Source: a virus | Strand: one strand, 5' to 3' | Virus record (IMG/VR): IMGVR_UViG_3300028831_000054 | Coordinates: 1-46,037 of that record | Length of the DNA stretch: 46,037 nt | Shown here: positions 1 to 8,147 of the stretch, piece after piece | Position numbering within the stretch: position 1 is the stretch's first letter | How the letters are laid out: the number at the start of each line of letters is the position of its first letter | Position numbers and translations under genes: made by a program | Notes under the pieces: model-generated | What the model was told of the DNA's origin: nothing | The model's input: the letters and a program-made list of their open reading frames with translations, nothing else | Databases searched by the model: none

Positions 1-129
1 ACCAACTACGAGAAGCTGGACAAGGAATACACCCGTATTTTCGATGTCCGCCGCTCGAACAAGGCGTACGAAAAAGTAACCGAGGCAACGGGCATGGGCC
101 TGGCTGCCGTGAAGGCGGAAGGCGCGTCG
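1..129. repeat. Terminal direct repeat, left copy
   Basis: These 129 bases are identical to 45909-46037. The capsid reading frame runs through the join without interruption, so the repeat most simply marks a circular or circularly permuted molecule that was cut open by assembly. It lies inside a gene, which argues against a physical genome end. Confidence 0.97.
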
Positions 130-837
130 ATCATCTACGACGCTCCCAACACCGGACCGGCGACCGTGTTCACGCACGTCACCTACGGCCTCGGCTACAT
201 CATCACCCGCGAGGCGGAAGAGGACAATCAGTACCAGGAAGTGGCGGAAGCAAACGCCGCCGCGTTGCCATGGAGCATGAACGTCTCAAAGGAGATCGTT
301 CACGCCAACATCCTGAACCGCGCCGCGACTGCCGGCTATGTCGGCGGTGATGGCGTCGTGCTGGCGTCGGCTTCGCACCCGACCGCCAACGGAACGCAGT
401 CCAACCTGCTGACTGCGGCGGACCTGTCGGAAGCAGCGCTCGAGGACGCGCTGACCAACATCGCGACGGCGAAGAACAGCGCCGGCCTCCCGATCGCCTT
501 GCGCGCAGTGCGCCTGATCGTGGGTCCGGGGCAGATTTTCAACGCCACCCGCATCCTGGAGTCCGAGGGACGCACTGGGACCGCGAACAACGACCCCAAC
601 GCGATCAAGACGCTGGGCCTCGTTCCCGAGATCGTCATCAACCATTATCTCGACGATCCGGACGCCTGGTATCTCCAGACCAATGCCCCGAACGGCCTGA
701 TCTCGTATCAGCGCCGCGCGCTGGATATTGAGCGTGACGAGGACTTCGACACGGAGAATCGCAAGCACAAGGCCACGGAACGCTATTCGGCGGGCTGGGG
801 CGATTGGCGCGCGGTCTTCGTCAATCTCGGCGCATAG
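1..837 (+). CDS. Major capsid protein, C-terminal part
   Basis: This is the distal 278 codons of the capsid gene; the first 22 codons before the repeat are at 45843-45908, giving a 300-residue protein. It forms the icosahedral shell. The assignment rests on size, on position directly after scaffold-like and decoration-like genes and before the neck genes, and on a general resemblance to Mu gpT-type/HK97-fold capsid proteins. No cleavable delta domain is visible, which fits a separate scaffold. The HK97 fold is inferred. Confidence 0.85.
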   Translation, partial: TNYEKLDKEYTRIFDVRRSNKAYEKVTEATGMGLAAVKAEGASIIYDAPNTGPATVFTHVTYGLGYIITREAEEDNQYQEVAEANAAALPWSMNVSKEIVHANILNRAATAGYVGGDGVVLASASHPTANGTQSNLLTAADLSEAALEDALTNIATAKNSAGLPIALRAVRLIVGPGQIFNATRILESEGRTGTANNDPNAIKTLGLVPEIVINHYLDDPDAWYLQTNAPNGLISYQRRALDIERDEDFDTENRKHKATERYSAGWGDWRAVFVNLGA

Positions 838-841
838 CCTC

Positions 842-864
842 TGACGGAACGGCCGGCGCCGTCA
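842..864 (+). terminator. Hairpin after the capsid gene
   Basis: TGACGG (842-847) pairs with CCGTCA (859-864) around an 11-base GC-rich loop, five bases after the capsid stop codon. There is no following T-run, so it may be an mRNA-stabilising or attenuating stem rather than a true terminator. Confidence 0.3.
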
Positions 865-901
865 AAGACCGGCCACCCTCTTTCATCAAGGAGCCCAGAC
901 A

Positions 902-1381
902 ATGGGAACCACCAATTTCAGCGACCTCGCTTTCGACACGATCAGCGGGGGCGGCATTACGGCGGCGGGCTCTGCGCTCACGCTCACTGCCGCCGACCAC
1001 GGCGGTCGCACGATCCTTCTCAACACTGCGGCCGGCAGCACCGTTACGTTGCCCGCGGCGACAGGATCGGGCGTCAGGTTCCGGTGCGTCGTCTCGGTTA
1101 TCGCCACGTCCAACTCGCACATCATCAAGGTGGCCAATGCCAACGACACGATGACGGGAATGGTCATGTCGATCTCGGACGACGCCGGGTTCCCGGTCAA
1201 GGGCTACACGGCCGACGCTACGGCCGGCGCCGATACCATCACCCTCAACCGCACCACGACTGGCTCGACGGTCAAGGGCGAATGGATCGAGCTCGAGGAC
1301 TATGCCGCCAACAAGTGGGCCGTGCGCGGCTGCATCGCGGCGACGGGCACTGAAGCGACTCCGTTCTCCGCGGCCGTCTAA
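902..1381 (+). CDS. Probable virion decoration/structural protein
   Basis: A 159-residue protein rich in Ala, Gly, Thr and Ser with short alternating beta-strand patterns and no membrane segment or enzyme motif. An AAGGAG site lies a few bases before the ATG. It sits between the capsid gene and the neck genes and has the small beta-rich make-up common in capsid cement or head-associated proteins. The role is inferred from position and composition. Confidence 0.6.
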   Translation: MGTTNFSDLAFDTISGGGITAAGSALTLTAADHGGRTILLNTAAGSTVTLPAATGSGVRFRCVVSVIATSNSHIIKVANANDTMTGMVMSISDDAGFPVKGYTADATAGADTITLNRTTTGSTVKGEWIELEDYAANKWAVRGCIAATGTEATPFSAAV

Positions 1382-1614
1382 TGCCCGCTCCGTGGGGAGA
1401 ATGTCAGAGGTGTGGCTTCATCCGCCGCCTCAACATGCTCTGCCAGGAATGGACCGGACTTCGCGTGTGCAGGGATACATGCCGAGACCCGCGGCCAGCG
1501 GATACTCGTCCGCCTTCGTACAAGCCCGAGGGCGTGCCGCTGCCCAACGCTTCGCCAGCCACCGAGCCGATCTACCGCGAGGACTGGCCCATCGCTGAAG
1601 GCGACGACCTATGA
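1381..1614 (+). CDS. Small cysteine-rich (zinc ribbon-like) head-region protein
   Basis: The 77-residue product has a CxxC pair at residues 8-11 and a C-x3-C pair at 30-34, with another Cys at 21, which looks like a small zinc-binding knuckle. The C-terminal half is Pro- and acid-rich. It overlaps the preceding stop (TAATG) and ends in an ATGA overlap with the next gene, so it is translationally coupled on both sides. Proteins of this kind are often found between capsid and neck genes; their role is not known to me. Confidence 0.7.
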   Translation: MPAPWGECQRCGFIRRLNMLCQEWTGLRVCRDTCRDPRPADTRPPSYKPEGVPLPNASPATEPIYREDWPIAEGDDL

Positions 1615-2297
1615 CGACCTCTGGCGTGACCGAATGGGGGCTGACCGCGGCTGATGTCATTCGCCAGGCACTGGTTGAGCTAGGCGTCCTCAACGGCGGG
1701 GACGAGCCGGAAGCGGTCGAGGAAGCGGACGCTATGCTTCGCCTCAATGCCATGCTCAAGACATGGGGCGGTGAAGCGAACCTGTTCCGCGAAGCCACTG
1801 GTACTTTGGTGATCGTCGGCGGTTCGGGTGCTGGAGCGCTTCCTTCCGAGGTCAGGCAGGTGAACAGCGTCCGGCACGTCTCGAGCCCGACCTACCAACG
1901 CCCACTTCTGGAATGGAACCGCGACCAGTATTTCTCGCTCCCGAACCGGACGGCAGTTGGCAACCCGACCATGTATTACCTGAGCCATACTCCGCTCGTT
2001 TCGGAGATCCGCATCTGGCCTGTCCCTGCAACCGACATCACTCTCCACATCGACTACAGCCGAGCCGTCGAGACCGTGACCGATGTTGAAGAGACGCTGG
2101 ACATCCCGCAGGAATGGCAGGAGGCGGTCATCCTCGGATTGGCAGCCCGTTGTGCATCGATGTTCGGAACGACGAGGCTTGACCCCGGAACGGTCCAGCG
2201 GATCGATGCGGCGTCGGCGGCAATGTATCAGAAGCTGTTGGATCGCGACCGCCCCGACAGCTACTATTTCGAGCCATGGGATAGCTGTTACTCGTGA
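1611..2297 (+). CDS. P22 gp4-like head-to-tail adaptor / DNA stabilisation protein
   Basis: The 228-residue protein begins with a helical segment of the type seen in gp4-like neck adaptors ([14 protein letters not shown], then a run of acidic and Leu residues with 'LNAMLKTW'). In P22, gp4 binds beneath the portal ring after packaging and closes the head. It lies directly upstream of a gp10-like gene, as in P22-type podophages. Length is above P22 gp4 (about 166 aa) but common among gp4-like proteins. Confidence 0.75.
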   Translation: MTTSGVTEWGLTAADVIRQALVELGVLNGGDEPEAVEEADAMLRLNAMLKTWGGEANLFREATGTLVIVGGSGAGALPSEVRQVNSVRHVSSPTYQRPLLEWNRDQYFSLPNRTAVGNPTMYYLSHTPLVSEIRIWPVPATDITLHIDYSRAVETVTDVEETLDIPQEWQEAVILGLAARCASMFGTTRLDPGTVQRIDAASAAMYQKLLDRDRPDSYYFEPWDSCYS

Positions 2298-2644
2298 ACA
2301 GTCCCAACGCGCTTTTGCCGCTGATGGCTCCGGTGGCAAAGGTGGGAAACGCGCTCCTTGCGCCCTTGGTGCCGGGTAACATCGACCTGCACAAGCGACC
2401 CGTGGTTCATAACCGCGACGGCACGATTTCCACTGTCCGCTCGATGTCATTCGGCACTGACGATGGTGAGGTTCTGGTCCCTACGGTGAGCGAGGATGGG
2501 CGCATCATGAGCGACCAAGAGGCCATCGACGCATATTATCGGACGGGCAAGCACCTCGGCATTTTCAGGACGCCCGCAGAGGCCACGGCCTATGCTCAAA
2601 TGCTGCATAAGGAGCAGGCCCGTGAATATGGCGGCCGTCATTAG
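2294..2644 (+). CDS. Conserved phage structural-region protein of unknown function
   Basis: A 116-residue protein starting at GTG in a GTGA overlap with the previous stop. Residues about 28-110 carry a recurrent phage module recognisable by [16 protein letters not shown], then a '[15 protein letters not shown]' stretch and 'GKHLGIF'. I know this module from many podophage and siphophage structural or ejection proteins, where it occurs alone or at one end of larger polypeptides. Its biochemical role is not known to me. Confidence 0.7.
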   Translation: MNSPNALLPLMAPVAKVGNALLAPLVPGNIDLHKRPVVHNRDGTISTVRSMSFGTDDGEVLVPTVSEDGRIMSDQEAIDAYYRTGKHLGIFRTPAEATAYAQMLHKEQAREYGGRH

Positions 2645-4002
2645 TGCCTGATGCCTTGCTCGGCCGCGGTGCCTATCGCCGCGATGCTGGGAACCTTCCC
2701 GAACTGAAGCTCATCAACATGTTCGTCGAGCCTTCGCCGGTAAGTGATGAGGGCGTGACGCTGCTATCTTTCCAAGGTCTGGAATCCTCTGTGACAAGGG
2801 GATCTGGACCGATCAACGGCATCTTCCAGAAGGCCGGCCTGTTCAACGGCGACGTATTCACGGTCTCCGGCACGCACCTTTATCGCGCTGGGACCGACTT
2901 GGGGGCGATCGACGGAACTGGTCCGGTTTCGTGGGCGTCATCGGATATAGAATTAGTCGTTACTCGTGGGGCCAGCGCATGGTCCTACAACGGAACGAAC
3001 CTCGCTGCCGTCACCTTCCCCGACAGCGCCAATGTGACTGCCGTTGCCGGCGTTATCGGTGGGCTGTTCCTTTATGCACGGGCGGGAAGTGGAAGATGGT
3101 ACTGGTCGGCTGTCCTTGATGGCCGGACGGTTGATGCGCTCGACTATGCGACTGCGGAAAGCGCTCCCGATAAACTGCGGGACATCAAGACTGTAGGCGA
3201 CAACGCATTCCTGCTCGGCGAAGACACGATCGAGGTCTGGTACATCACGGGGGAGCTTAACCTTCCTTTCGCGAGGATCAGCCAGCGGACCATCAATGTC
3301 GGGGTTATCGCCACTGGCTGTGCGGTGGAAATGGACAATGCGCTGCACTTCATCGGTAGCGACAAGTCGATCTACCGGATGGCCGAGGTTCACCAGAAGA
3401 TTTCCGATTTCTCGATGGACGAACGCCTGAAGCAGAGCTCGTCCTATTCCTGTTTCACCTTCAGCTGGGAGGGCCACAAATTCCTCGCCGTCAGGTTGAG
3501 CCAAGGAACATGGCTCGGCGACGCTGCAACCTCCTATCAGGGCTGGTACGAAGCCCAGACGTGGGGACTGGCCAACTGGCAGGCTCAATGCGCCGTGACC
3601 CTCGAAACCGGGCCATTGTTTGGGAGCTCGACGACCAACGACGTTCTAGCGTTCGCTGACGATGTCTCACCCCTGTTGAGGCAGTTCCCGGCCTATTTTC
3701 CGGTCAAGGGCGGGTCCGTCCCGGTCGACATGATCGAGGTCGAGGCCAATCCGGGATCGGCTTCCTCTGGAGTGGTCCCGGTCCTTGAAATGCGGTCTTC
3801 TCGGGATCGCGGGAACACGTTCACCAACTGGCGGCCAAGCTCTCTGGGGTTGATGGGTGAATATCGGAAGCGTCCCCGCTGGCGCCGCTGTGGCTATTTC
3901 GACGCACCCGGTCCTTTGTTCGAGTTCCGCACGACCGAAGCAGGGGCTTTGAGGGTTTCTGCTGTCCGGGTCAACGAAAGCGCTGCCGGGCGGGCAAGGT
4001 GA
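2644..4002 (+). CDS. P22 gp10-like packaged-DNA stabilisation (tail accessory) protein
   Basis: A 452-residue protein, close to the roughly 470 residues of P22 gp10. It opens with the family-typical pattern in which the product declares a vector of values ('LLGRGAYRRD', 'LINMFVEPSP'), followed by beta-propeller-like repeats such as 'GLFNGDVFTVSGTHLYR' and 'LHFIGSDKSIYRM'. In P22 this ring joins the gp4 neck to the tail needle and spikes and plugs the head. The start is GTG in a TAGTG overlap and the end is a GTGA overlap with the next gene. Confidence 0.8.
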   Translation: MPDALLGRGAYRRDAGNLPELKLINMFVEPSPVSDEGVTLLSFQGLESSVTRGSGPINGIFQKAGLFNGDVFTVSGTHLYRAGTDLGAIDGTGPVSWASSDIELVVTRGASAWSYNGTNLAAVTFPDSANVTAVAGVIGGLFLYARAGSGRWYWSAVLDGRTVDALDYATAESAPDKLRDIKTVGDNAFLLGEDTIEVWYITGELNLPFARISQRTINVGVIATGCAVEMDNALHFIGSDKSIYRMAEVHQKISDFSMDERLKQSSSYSCFTFSWEGHKFLAVRLSQGTWLGDAATSYQGWYEAQTWGLANWQAQCAVTLETGPLFGSSTTNDVLAFADDVSPLLRQFPAYFPVKGGSVPVDMIEVEANPGSASSGVVPVLEMRSSRDRGNTFTNWRPSSLGLMGEYRKRPRWRRCGYFDAPGPLFEFRTTEAGALRVSAVRVNESAAGRAR

Positions 4003-4859
4003 CGCTCAAGCTTCCACCGCTTCCTTCGGTTCAGCCGGAGTGGGGGCAGTTCCAGGTCTGGTGGCAGCAGATCAAGACGATCCTAGAAACGCAGGAAACC
4101 CTTCAGGACTTGGCTTTGGCGAGCCTCTCGGAAGTTGCTCCAATCACGATCACGGCCGATTACCAGGGAACGGTCGACGCCAACCAGCTTCCCTATGAAG
4201 TCGCGATCAAGCGATTTTACGGGGACACGGACGTAACCACTGACACCGCCTGGTCCGTGGCGACCACGACCGGCGACATTACCGCCTCGATCGGCGCTGC
4301 AACGGGTATCTTGTCCATCAGCGACGTAGGGACCAGCGGCACGCTGACCGTCAGCTCGGATTATAACGGAGTGATCAAGACGCGGCTAGTGCCGGTCACT
4401 CTGACGCTCTCTGCGCCGCCCACCAGCAGCGGCGGTGGAACAGGCGGCGGAACGACTAGCAGCGATACGACCTTCAACAGCATCAGCTCCACTTCCCACA
4501 CTGCGATTTCGGATGAGCTCACGGTGACGGTCAGCAGCAGCGGAACCGTTACCCTCTCGGCATCCCTGCTCGTCAGGACCAACCGTGCCGCTCCTACGGG
4601 GACTTTCCCGGTTAAGGGCAAGTGGCAGTGGTGGGACGGAGCGGCTTGGGTCGATCTTGCGGCCGAGGTCGAAAGCGATCCCGATTGCGAAGTTACGCAG
4701 CCGGAGACGATTTACGAGATCCAGCCCGGCGATCTCACTGTGAACGACAGCAAATCCGGGCTGGGTGCGGGATCAAGCCAGAAGTTCCGGCTCATGGCTC
4801 GCAATACGTCGGGAACGCGAACCATGTCGTTCAGCGGTACGGCATCTGCCGTGCCATGA
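3999..4859 (+). CDS. Tail-region protein with Ig-like/beta-sandwich character
   Basis: The 286-residue product has an amphipathic N-terminal helix (to about residue 45) with 'WGQFQVWWQQIKTIL', then Thr/Ser/Val-rich repeats that look like Ig-type sandwiches. A Gly/Ser/Thr linker around residues 142-155 splits it into two sandwich regions. GTG start overlaps the gp10-like stop. Such proteins often sit on the tail hub or decorate virions. The exact role is unknown. Confidence 0.6.
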   Translation: MTLKLPPLPSVQPEWGQFQVWWQQIKTILETQETLQDLALASLSEVAPITITADYQGTVDANQLPYEVAIKRFYGDTDVTTDTAWSVATTTGDITASIGAATGILSISDVGTSGTLTVSSDYNGVIKTRLVPVTLTLSAPPTSSGGGTGGGTTSSDTTFNSISSTSHTAISDELTVTVSSSGTVTLSASLLVRTNRAAPTGTFPVKGKWQWWDGAAWVDLAAEVESDPDCEVTQPETIYEIQPGDLTVNDSKSGLGAGSSQKFRLMARNTSGTRTMSFSGTASAVP

Positions 4860-5917
4860 GTTTCGTAATTCTCGCGCTTCCGCGGTCACGAACCAAGTGG
4901 CTGTCGCGCTTTCTGACCTATGGCGACTGGAGTTGCAACCATGAGCAATTGCGGCACTTCAGAAGCCTCGACGACGTACGTTTATGGTTCACACAGGACT
5001 GCACCGGAAGCGCCGAAACTGCCGCGGCCCCGTGGTGGCGACTGCTCCGGTCGATAGCACCCGATACGAAGATTGTTTTGGTCCGCCGGCCTGTCGGTGA
5101 AGCGGTCGATAGCCTGATGGCCTTGCCGGGACTGTCGTTCGATCGGGGCACGCTGGAAGATTCGCTGGCCTACCACGACCGCAAGCTAGACCAGATCGAA
5201 GCCCGCGTGCCGTGTTTGTCAGTCAATTATGCCGATCTCGCCAAGATGGAAACATGCCGGGAGGTCTTTGAATATTGCCTGCCATACGATTTTGACGAAG
5301 CTCATTGGCAGCGTTGGGACCGTGAAAACGTGCAATGCCATATGCGGGCTCTAATGCGCTACGCGACGGCTTATGCGCCAGCGATGGAGAAAATGGCTAA
5401 GGTAGCCAAGCATCAGCTTCTTACTACGCTGGGATTGCGTCCGCCCGTTCTTGCCGATGGCATGACCTTGCAGACCGAGGATTTCGAGACTTGGGTTAGG
5501 GACGCACAACCATTGTTCGACGAGCACCTAGTGGTGGTCGGGGAAGCTCCGGGAGAGTGGGAAACGAAAAATCTCCCGTTGATGCGAGCGATCTACGATG
5601 CCGGCTTCATGCAGATCATGACCGCTCGCTGCAACGGCCGCATGTTCGGCTACCTGATGACTCTGATTTCGCCCTCACTGACCTCAGAGCACGTAATCTC
5701 GGCGGCGCACACAACATTCTATGCCTCGCCGGACGCGCCGGGGTTGGGACTCAAATTGCAGAGGGCCGCGGCGAAGGCGCTGAAGGACCGCGGCGTCGAT
5801 CATGTGATGCTTCAGGCCGGTCCGCGAGGCGACGGGCCGCGCTTGTCGACATTGTTCAAAAGGTTGGGCGCCCAGGACGACGGGCAGGTGTTTCGCCTCC
5901 AATTAGAGGATTGTTGA
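4856..5917 (+). CDS. Sulfotransferase-like / GNAT acetyltransferase-like fusion
   Basis: I start this 353-residue protein at ATG 4856, in an ATGA overlap with the previous stop. Residues 1-190 resemble sulfotransferases: 'LPRSRTKWL' at 8-16 matches the 5'-phosphosulfate-binding loop that binds PAPS, and 'VLVRRPVGEAVDSL' at 74-87 matches the 3'-phosphate-binding segment. Residues about 220-350 resemble a GNAT domain: an acidic beta strand, then 'GLGLKLQRAAAKALKDRG' at 296-313 in the place of the acetyl-CoA motif A helix, and a final LFKRLGA. It lies between tail-hub and ejection genes, so it may modify a virion part or a host-surface component. Activity is inferred only from motifs. Confidence 0.7.
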   Translation: MSFVILALPRSRTKWLSRFLTYGDWSCNHEQLRHFRSLDDVRLWFTQDCTGSAETAAAPWWRLLRSIAPDTKIVLVRRPVGEAVDSLMALPGLSFDRGTLEDSLAYHDRKLDQIEARVPCLSVNYADLAKMETCREVFEYCLPYDFDEAHWQRWDRENVQCHMRALMRYATAYAPAMEKMAKVAKHQLLTTLGLRPPVLADGMTLQTEDFETWVRDAQPLFDEHLVVVGEAPGEWETKNLPLMRAIYDAGFMQIMTARCNGRMFGYLMTLISPSLTSEHVISAAHTTFYASPDAPGLGLKLQRAAAKALKDRGVDHVMLQAGPRGDGPRLSTLFKRLGAQDDGQVFRLQLEDC

Positions 5918-5918
5918 T

Positions 5919-6821
5919 ATGGGATTAGGAGCAGCAGTCGGGATTGGCGCGGTAGCCTCCATCGGCGGTGCCGCCCTCTCATCGTCGGCGCAGAAGAAAG
6001 CCGCCAAGAAAGCGGCTAAGGTCGAGGCCGACAACACGGCTGCGAACAATGCGCTGGCGCGTGAGATGTACGCCAACAATGCCTCTCGTCTCGATCCCTA
6101 CAGCGCCAATGGAATGCGGGCTTCCAACGCCCTGACGGACATGCTGCTTGGCCCAGCGCAGCAGCCTTGGCAGCCCGGAACGCCAGGTGGACAGGGCGTG
6201 CCACAAGTCAATCCAGGACCGCCGCAGACCAACCCCCTCTATTCGCAAACTCCTGACACCGAGGACTATGGCCTCCAGCCCGGCCAACATTTGATCGGAC
6301 GACCGCACCTGATCGATCGGCTGTTTCATCGCAGCACGCCCGGAACGCCGACCCCCACTGTGCCTTCGCAGGGCACCGGAGCGCCCGGAACGGGAGCCAT
6401 CCCCTCGGGCCAATCCGCCTTGTCGCCGTGGGATCAGTTCCGCAATTCGACAAATTACCAATGGCGTCTCGACCAGGGCAACAAGGGCATCAACCAAGCC
6501 TATGCCGCGAGAGGAACGCTGCAAAGCGGTGCCGCCCAAAAGGGCCTGCTCGAGTATAATCAGAACTTCGCCGCCAACGAGCTCGGCCGCTACCAGGACT
6601 TGCTCGCTGGCCAGCAAGGCATGGGGCTGACCGCGGCCTCTGCTCTTGCCGGCGTCGGCCAGAACATGGTCGGGCAAGTGACCGCCAACAATAATGCCGC
6701 GGCTTCCGCAGCAGCCAATGCGGCCCTCGCCCGAGGACAGGCTACGTCCAACCTGTATGGCGGGATCGCCTCTGGAATTGGCCAGATCGCCGGCGCGTTC
6801 GGCAGCAGCTACGGCTTCTGA
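5919..6821 (+). CDS. Ejection (internal virion) protein candidate
   Basis: A 300-residue protein with a Gly/Ala-rich hydrophobic N-terminus (residues 2-22, glycine-zipper-like) followed by a Lys/Ala helix, a Pro/Gly/Gln-rich middle, and a C-terminal segment with 'AYAARGTLQSGAAQKGLL' and repeated Ala/Asn/Gly patterns. This layout is typical of DNA-transfer proteins injected by podophages to form a conduit in the host envelope. It heads a run of three such genes. Confidence 0.65.
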   Translation: MGLGAAVGIGAVASIGGAALSSSAQKKAAKKAAKVEADNTAANNALAREMYANNASRLDPYSANGMRASNALTDMLLGPAQQPWQPGTPGGQGVPQVNPGPPQTNPLYSQTPDTEDYGLQPGQHLIGRPHLIDRLFHRSTPGTPTPTVPSQGTGAPGTGAIPSGQSALSPWDQFRNSTNYQWRLDQGNKGINQAYAARGTLQSGAAQKGLLEYNQNFAANELGRYQDLLAGQQGMGLTAASALAGVGQNMVGQVTANNNAAASAAANAALARGQATSNLYGGIASGIGQIAGAFGSSYGF

Positions 6822-6955
6822 TGGCCGACACACCAGAAATCGCCGCTCTCAAGGCGAAGATCAAGGCGCGTCAGAACCAGCCCGGCTTTGCCCAGAACGT
6901 GGCCGACCTGAAAGCGCGCCTAGCCGAGTTGGAGGCTGCCAGTGCCGGAAATTAA
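6821..6955 (+). CDS. 44-residue helical peptide between ejection genes
   Basis: ATG 6821 overlaps the previous stop (TGATG) and the stop at 6953-6955 lies inside the next gene. The product has an extended charged helix with Lys/Ala/Glu heptads and begins MADTPEIAALK. It is tightly coupled on both sides and GC-rich at third positions, which supports a real gene. Function is unknown; similar short helical proteins occur between ejection genes. Confidence 0.65.
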   Translation: MADTPEIAALKAKIKARQNQPGFAQNVADLKARLAELEAASAGN

Positions 6956-8147
6956 CTGGAATTTGCTCCAGCCCGTCGACATCGGCGCCAACTTCCAGAC
7001 CGGCTTCGCAATGGGGCAGCAGCTGGTCCAGAAGGCGAAACTGAAAAGCGCGCTAGCGGCATATTCGCAAGACCCGACTAATCCGGCTGCGGTAAATGCG
7101 CTCGCCGCGGCCTCGCCCGAGTTCGCGTACAAGATGGCATCGACCCGCGCCGAACTCGCCGCGAAAGCGCAAGAGAAGGCGGTGGAGCGCGCACGCATCG
7201 GTGGTATCCTGAAGCAGTACGATACAGACCCCAATGCTGCACGCCGGGCAGCGCTGGAGTCAGGCGACCCAGACCTTGCCAAGCAAATTGGCGAGTTGAA
7301 CGAAGATCAGCGCAAGCGAGCTGCCGAGATGTACAAAGGCGCGGCCCCGATCGCCTACCGCATTCGCCAAACCGCCGATCCTGCCCAGCGCAAGGCCATT
7401 TTCGATCAGGCCCGTCCGATCCTTGAAGCCCAAGGCTGGCCCGCGGACAAGTTAGACAGCTTCGATGTGACCGACGACACCGCCTTGGACGCGGTGATTA
7501 CGTCCGCTCAAACCGTTAATCAGCTCATCGACCAGGGCAAGATCACCTGGCACCAGCAGGGCGAGCAGCCCAGCTTCGCGACCGATGCTATGGGCCATCC
7601 GATCGGCACGCAGAACCCGGCGCGTGTCGCTCAGCCCGCCGCAACTGGCGGGTTTGATGCGGCTGTCGAGCACGTCCTCACCAACGAGGGCGGATACAAC
7701 GCCAGCGACATGAATGGGAAGCCGGTCAACTTCGGTATCAATCAGGGCGCGAACCCGGACATCGATGTCAAAAACATGACCCGCGACCAGGCCAGGCAGG
7801 TTTATCACGACCGCTACTGGGTGCCGAGCGGCGCAGAGGATTTGCCGAGCAACCTACAGGCACCGTACTTCGACGTTTATATCCGCAACCCTAGCGTGGC
7901 GAAGCGTGCGCTGTCGCAATCAGGCGGGGATCCCGTCAAATTCATGGAGATCACCAACGGCTATTTCCGGCACCTGGGCCAGACTCCTGAGGGCCAGAGA
8001 TACGCCAAGGCATGGGCGAACAGGGACAGCCGCAACCTCAGCATCGCCACTGGCGCCCCGCATATCACCAGCAAGGCTGATTTCGACGCTCTGCCCAGCG
8101 GTGCCGAGTTCATTGCGCCGGACGGCACCCACCGGAGGAAGCCCTGA
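6942..8147 (+). CDS. Ejection protein with C-terminal GH108-type lysozyme domain
   Basis: The 401-residue product starts at GTG 6942. Residues 1-210 are helical, as in internal virion proteins. Residues about 238-330 match the glycoside hydrolase 108 pattern: 'FDAAVEHVLTNEGGY' with the presumed catalytic Glu249, then an 'NFGIN' segment and 'YWVP'. A GH108 domain attached to an ejection protein would open the peptidoglycan locally during genome entry, as virion-associated lysozymes do in other podophages. It is distinct from the endolysin at 15179. Confidence 0.8.
   Translation: MPEINWNLLQPVDIGANFQTGFAMGQQLVQKAKLKSALAAYSQDPTNPAAVNALAAASPEFAYKMASTRAELAAKAQEKAVERARIGGILKQYDTDPNAARRAALESGDPDLAKQIGELNEDQRKRAAEMYKGAAPIAYRIRQTADPAQRKAIFDQARPILEAQGWPADKLDSFDVTDDTALDAVITSAQTVNQLIDQGKITWHQQGEQPSFATDAMGHPIGTQNPARVAQPAATGGFDAAVEHVLTNEGGYNASDMNGKPVNFGINQGANPDIDVKNMTRDQARQVYHDRYWVPSGAEDLPSNLQAPYFDVYIRNPSVAKRALSQSGGDPVKFMEITNGYFRHLGQTPEGQRYAKAWANRDSRNLSIATGAPHITSKADFDALPSGAEFIAPDGTHRRKP

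Noticed and set aside
286-768. 160-codon minus-strand ORF
   Set aside because: Shadow of the capsid gene; no start signal and atypical composition.
2953-3588. 211-codon minus-strand ORF
   Set aside because: Shadow of the gp10-like gene on the opposite strand.
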